From Lachnoclostridium sp. UBA739 (GTDB lineage Bacteria > Bacillota_A > Clostridia > Lachnospirales > Lachnospiraceae), in NCBI GenBank assembly GCA_002297865.1, contig DBKX01000274.1, positions 1-11,272 of the forward strand: a stretch of 11,272 nt of DNA, written 5' to 3'. Every line of letters starts with the position of its first letter. Positions within the stretch are counted from its first letter, which is position 1. Below are positions 9,368-11,272 of this stretch, in pieces. The notes under the pieces are model-generated. The model did no database searches. It saw nothing but the letters and a program-made list of their open reading frames with translations, and was not told where the DNA came from. The translations under genes were made by a program, and so were the position numbers.

Positions 9368-10350
9368 TTTCTTGAAACCTCTACCAACCTACTCAAATTA
9401 TTTATCGCTTGAAAATACTTCATATATACAGTGGTATTACCTAAAATATTGCACTTAAACACTCTTTCAAGCTCCATCACAATTTTATAAAAATCTTCAA
9501 TGGAACTAAGAGAATAATTTAAATCCGTATCATTTTCTAAAACCATATTTATTTTTTCTTCTTGTAATAATTTAGTTATTGTATTTGCTACAACAGCTTC
9601 TATTTCTTTATTCTTACAACTCATATCAATCCCATATAACTGTTCTTTGCTATTTTTTGAATTCGATTTCAAATAACGGATTAAATCCTCTTGACTTTTC
9701 ATTGTACCACTATTACTTATATAATCAGCCAACAGTCCAGTAATAATAGCCGTCGCTCTACTATTTCCTTTAAAAAAAGTTTTTAGCTTATTTGGATAAC
9801 CAAGTAATTCTGGTGCTCCACTAGCAACAATATTAATACCATCTTTATTACAATACTGATAATTAGTTTCAAACACCTCTTGTGAACTTCCCACACCAAT
9901 TACATTTGTCATTTCAGCTGGTATGCTTACTCTTCGAGTATTAGACTTAGATGCTATACAAGTTATACCCTTCCTTTTGAGTTTCTCCAATATAGGTTTC
10001 AACATTTTTCTTAACTCATCAATATCACTGCTTATACTCATATTTACAACTTGTACATCAAGCTCATTTACTAACTTAAGTGCCTCTATTAACCATTCTA
10101 TACTTCCCCTTCCATCGTCTAGTAATATCTTAACAGGCACTATTATTGCATCAGGTGCAATTTCCTTAATTTTTACAGCACAAGCAGTTCCATGACCATT
10201 TAAATCTTCAAATATTTTTCCCTTCTTCTCTGGATTCTTCTCTTCAGTACACAATGAATAGCCTTCTGTTATATTTTCATTAAATAACTCAAAATAGGTT
10301 TTCGTATCTAAACCACTATCCAATACTGCTACCTTCACTCTTTTGCTCAT
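9364..10350 (-). CDS. Cytoplasmic subtilisin-like S8 peptidase with acyl-carrier-like C-terminus
   Basis: A 328-aa serine peptidase with no signal peptide or propeptide, so probably an intracellular maturation enzyme that cuts the leader from the precursor. The catalytic set is complete: D11 (VAVLDSGL), H53 (NGHGTACA), oxyanion N137 (ASKSN) and S197 (GNSRAT, a variant of GTSMAT). The catalytic domain ends near 245. The remaining stretch resembles an acyl carrier protein: DTDLNYSLSSIEDF (274-287) then KIVMELERVFKCNI (289-302), matching the DtdL...DSL...LimelEeeFgieI pattern of that fold, with S283 where the phosphopantetheine serine would be. I infer this from the pattern only. The start is fixed because D11 must be included and an in-frame TGA lies just upstream, yet no Shine-Dalgarno precedes it (TTTATATATAGAT-ATG). 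Its 3' end overlaps the exporter gene (ATGA). Confidence 0.88.
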   Translation of the reverse strand: MSKRVKVAVLDSGLDTKTYFELFNENITEGYSLCTEEKNPEKKGKIFEDLNGHGTACAVKIKEIAPDAIIVPVKILLDDGRGSIEWLIEALKLVNELDVQVVNMSISSDIDELRKMLKPILEKLKRKGITCIASKSNTRRVSIPAEMTNVIGVGSSQEVFETNYQYCNKDGINIVASGAPELLGYPNKLKTFFKGNSRATAIITGLLADYISNSGTMKSQEDLIRYLKSNSKNSKEQLYGIDMSCKNKEIEAVVANTITKLLQEEKINMVLENDTDLNYSLSSIEDFYKIVMELERVFKCNILGNTTVYMKYFQAINNLSRLVEVSRK

Positions 10351-10356
10351 ATCTAT

Positions 10357-10376
10357 ATATAAATATCAGAGAAATT
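10357..10376. repeat. Left arm of 20-bp perfect inverted repeat
   Basis: ATATAAATATCAGAGAAATT on the plus strand is the exact reverse complement of 10615-10634. It ends 6 bases before the S8 start codon on the minus strand. The outermost four bases (ATAT) are palindromic, so they could equally be a 4-bp target duplication flanking 16-bp inverted repeats. Confidence 0.9.
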
Positions 10377-10409
10377 ATCATTTACGAGTTATATATTAAT
10401 ATGTATGAA

Positions 10410-10580
10410 TTACCACTTAGTTGTAAATGAAGATGTTAATTTACTCTTTTCACAACATCCTTTTGCTGCTGTATCACCTGAATAGTAATATTTAATACAG
10501 TCATGATGACATTCGTAAGCATTTTCTGCCATTACGTTATTATCTAAATTTACTTTATTTTTGATTTTTTTTACCTTCAT
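10410..10580 (-). CDS. Cysteine-containing RiPP precursor peptide, 56 aa
   Basis: A short gene between the radical SAM maturase and the S8 peptidase, likely the substrate of both. It encodes 56 residues: a Lys-rich start (MKVKKIKNKVNLDNN), then VMAENAYEC, which looks like the end of a leader, and a C-terminal part with CHHDC (24-28), three Tyr (31-33), GDTAAKGCCEK (35-45, with C42 and C43) and a Ser/Thr-rich tail ending in KW. There are four Cys in all, plausible sites for thioether or other radical SAM crosslinks. It has the best ribosome site in the operon, AAGGAGG at 10589-10595, 8 bases before ATG, consistent with high expression of a precursor. The layout resembles the CLI_3235-class clostridial precursors as I remember them (short leader ending in an EAY-C type motif), but this is recollection. 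No homologue was checked and the core boundary is not known. Confidence 0.82.
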   Translation of the reverse strand: MKVKKIKNKVNLDNNVMAENAYECHHDCIKYYYSGDTAAKGCCEKSKLTSSFTTKW

Positions 10581-10614
10581 TGTGAATTCCTCCTTAGAAT
10601 CACATTTCTTTATG

Positions 10615-10634
10615 AATTTCTCTGATATTTATAT
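10615..10634. repeat. Right arm of 20-bp perfect inverted repeat
   Basis: This arm pairs with 10357-10376. It lies in the leader of the precursor gene, directly after the GG of an upstream Shine-Dalgarno sequence on the minus strand. Together the arms enclose 238 bases holding the whole precursor gene. Confidence 0.9.
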
Positions 10635-10642
10635 CCTCCTTT
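10635..10642 (-). promoter_or_regulatory. Orphan Shine-Dalgarno, possibly serving the S8 gene at a distance
   Basis: The minus strand reads AAAGGAGG here, a near-perfect anti-16S match, but no start codon follows at usable distance: the next bases are ATATAAATATC, and the first ATG (about 30 bases on) is followed at once by TGA. The precursor gene has its own separate site at 10589-10595. If the two repeat arms pair in the mRNA, this site comes to lie 6 bases (AUAGAU) from the S8 AUG. The motif is seen directly; the bridging role is inference. Confidence 0.55.
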
Positions 10643-10659
10643 AACACTATCTAATTTTT

Positions 10660-11272
10660 TTACGTTACATTCATAAATTCCATTGTAACTCTGCTCTCAA
10701 CACAAGTAATAGCACTTGCACGAAAGTAATCTCCAGTTATCTTTCTATTTACTAGTTTACAACGCGAACTTTCACAGTACTCATAATAACCACAATTTGA
10801 ACAACTTGTAGTGACTTTTTTATTAAGCTCTTGTATTAACTGAATTCTATCACTGTCCAAACCTTTGCTTGTATTTCCAATCAGCCATTCTTGTTCTCCT
10901 ACTACCATTGAGCAAGGATAAATATCTCCATTCGGCAATATATGAAAATTCGTAACTCCTCCAGTACAATCTCCTTTTTTTGCAATTAAAGATTTACTTA
11001 CCCATCCTACAAATACATCATCTCGTTCTTTTTCGATTAAATATCTTTTTATCTTTCCAAATTGCTCAAAAACAATTTCTTCATCGACGTTTTCCCACCT
11101 CTGATCAAAAATATCCAAAGCTGGAATTATCTCCTTAAAACCTTTTTCAATTAAAAATATTACAATTTCATACATATTATGTACAGTCTCTGGTGTTATG
11201 GTAGCTCTAACTCTTATAACTGATTGTAAGTTTAAATATTTTGCAAATTCTATTACATTATCAAATGAGCCT
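10660..11272 (-). CDS. Radical SAM/SPASM peptide maturase, 3' part (5' end outside window)
   Basis: The reading frame is open to the right edge, giving 203 residues; the internal ATG at 11175 is not the true start. The visible N-terminal piece (GSFDNVIEFAKYL, then VIRVRATITPETVHNMYEI) is the late part of a radical SAM barrel. The SPASM domain follows, with seven Cys (numbered from the ATG at 11175): C70, x12, G, x4, C88; then C125-x2-C128-x5-C134-x4-C139; then C158. These would hold auxiliary iron-sulfur clusters. The CX3CX2C motif for the S-adenosylmethionine cluster must lie beyond the window. Such enzymes form crosslinks in ribosomal peptides, often thioethers from Cys. The adjacent Cys-containing precursor is the likely substrate. 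It may belong to the CcpM-type 'Cys-rich peptide' maturases, which I recall by name only. The stop is TAA at 10660-10662. Confidence 0.88.
   Translation of the reverse strand, partial: GSFDNVIEFAKYLNLQSVIRVRATITPETVHNMYEIVIFLIEKGFKEIIPALDIFDQRWENVDEEIVFEQFGKIKRYLIEKERDDVFVGWVSKSLIAKKGDCTGGVTNFHILPNGDIYPCSMVVGEQEWLIGNTSKGLDSDRIQLIQELNKKVTTSCSNCGYYEYCESSRCKLVNRKITGDYFRASAITCVESRVTMEFMNVT

Noticed and set aside
10600..10606. ATG about 30 bases after the orphan Shine-Dalgarno, as a separate tiny gene
   Set aside because: ATG is followed immediately by TGA, and the distance is too long for that ribosome site.
10660..11175. 171-aa gene starting at the ATG at 11175
   Set aside because: The frame stays open to the window edge with radical SAM-like sequence before this ATG, so it is an internal Met of a truncated gene.

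Overview
The window looks like a low-GC Gram-positive chromosome, most likely a gut clostridium of the Lachnospiraceae type. The evidence is strong AGGAGG ribosome sites, a T-box tRNA-sensing leader, and a secreted protein ending in the Ig-like/fibronectin-like tail (VTPAT...CxxC...YNG...GNYKGTV...) common in surface proteins of that family. Every gene I can support is on the minus strand, so transcription runs from right to left. The genus call is inference; no rRNA or housekeeping marker is present.

Left part (1-4405): a promoter and T-box leader, probably reading leucine (CUC specifier), whose controlled gene lies beyond the left edge; then a 1330-aa secreted nucleotidase with an N-terminal beta-propeller-like domain, a complete metallophosphoesterase/5'-nucleotidase unit and a C-terminal surface-type tail, with its own promoter. 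This part is ordinary chromosome with moderate GC.

Right part (4593-11272): a visibly more AT-rich, tightly packed operon for a ribosomally made, modified peptide (RiPP). In transcription order it holds the 3' part of a radical SAM/SPASM peptide maturase; a 56-aa cysteine-containing precursor peptide encoded between the larger genes; a cytoplasmic subtilisin-like S8 peptidase with a C-terminal segment resembling an acyl carrier protein; a one-chain ABC exporter (membrane domain plus ATPase) without a C39 peptidase domain; and a MacB/LolD-type ATPase with an 818-aa FtsX-type permease. Two junctions are ATGA overlaps and one is a 9-base gap. The likely logic is that the SPASM enzyme modifies the precursor, the S8 enzyme removes the leader inside the cell, the exporter secretes the product, and the ATPase/FtsX pair gives immunity or a second export route. 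The set resembles what I remember of the clostridial 'Cys-rich peptide / CcpM / CLI_3235-class' maturation systems; that link is from memory, not a search.

The most unusual structure surrounds the precursor gene. A perfect 20-base inverted repeat flanks it. A strong Shine-Dalgarno sequence with no start codon abuts the outside of the upstream arm, and the S8 start codon, which has no Shine-Dalgarno of its own, lies 6 bases outside the downstream arm. If the arms pair in mRNA, the two halves join into a normally spaced ribosome site with the precursor gene in the loop. Alternatively, the repeat marks a small cassette inserted between the Shine-Dalgarno and the start codon of the peptidase gene.
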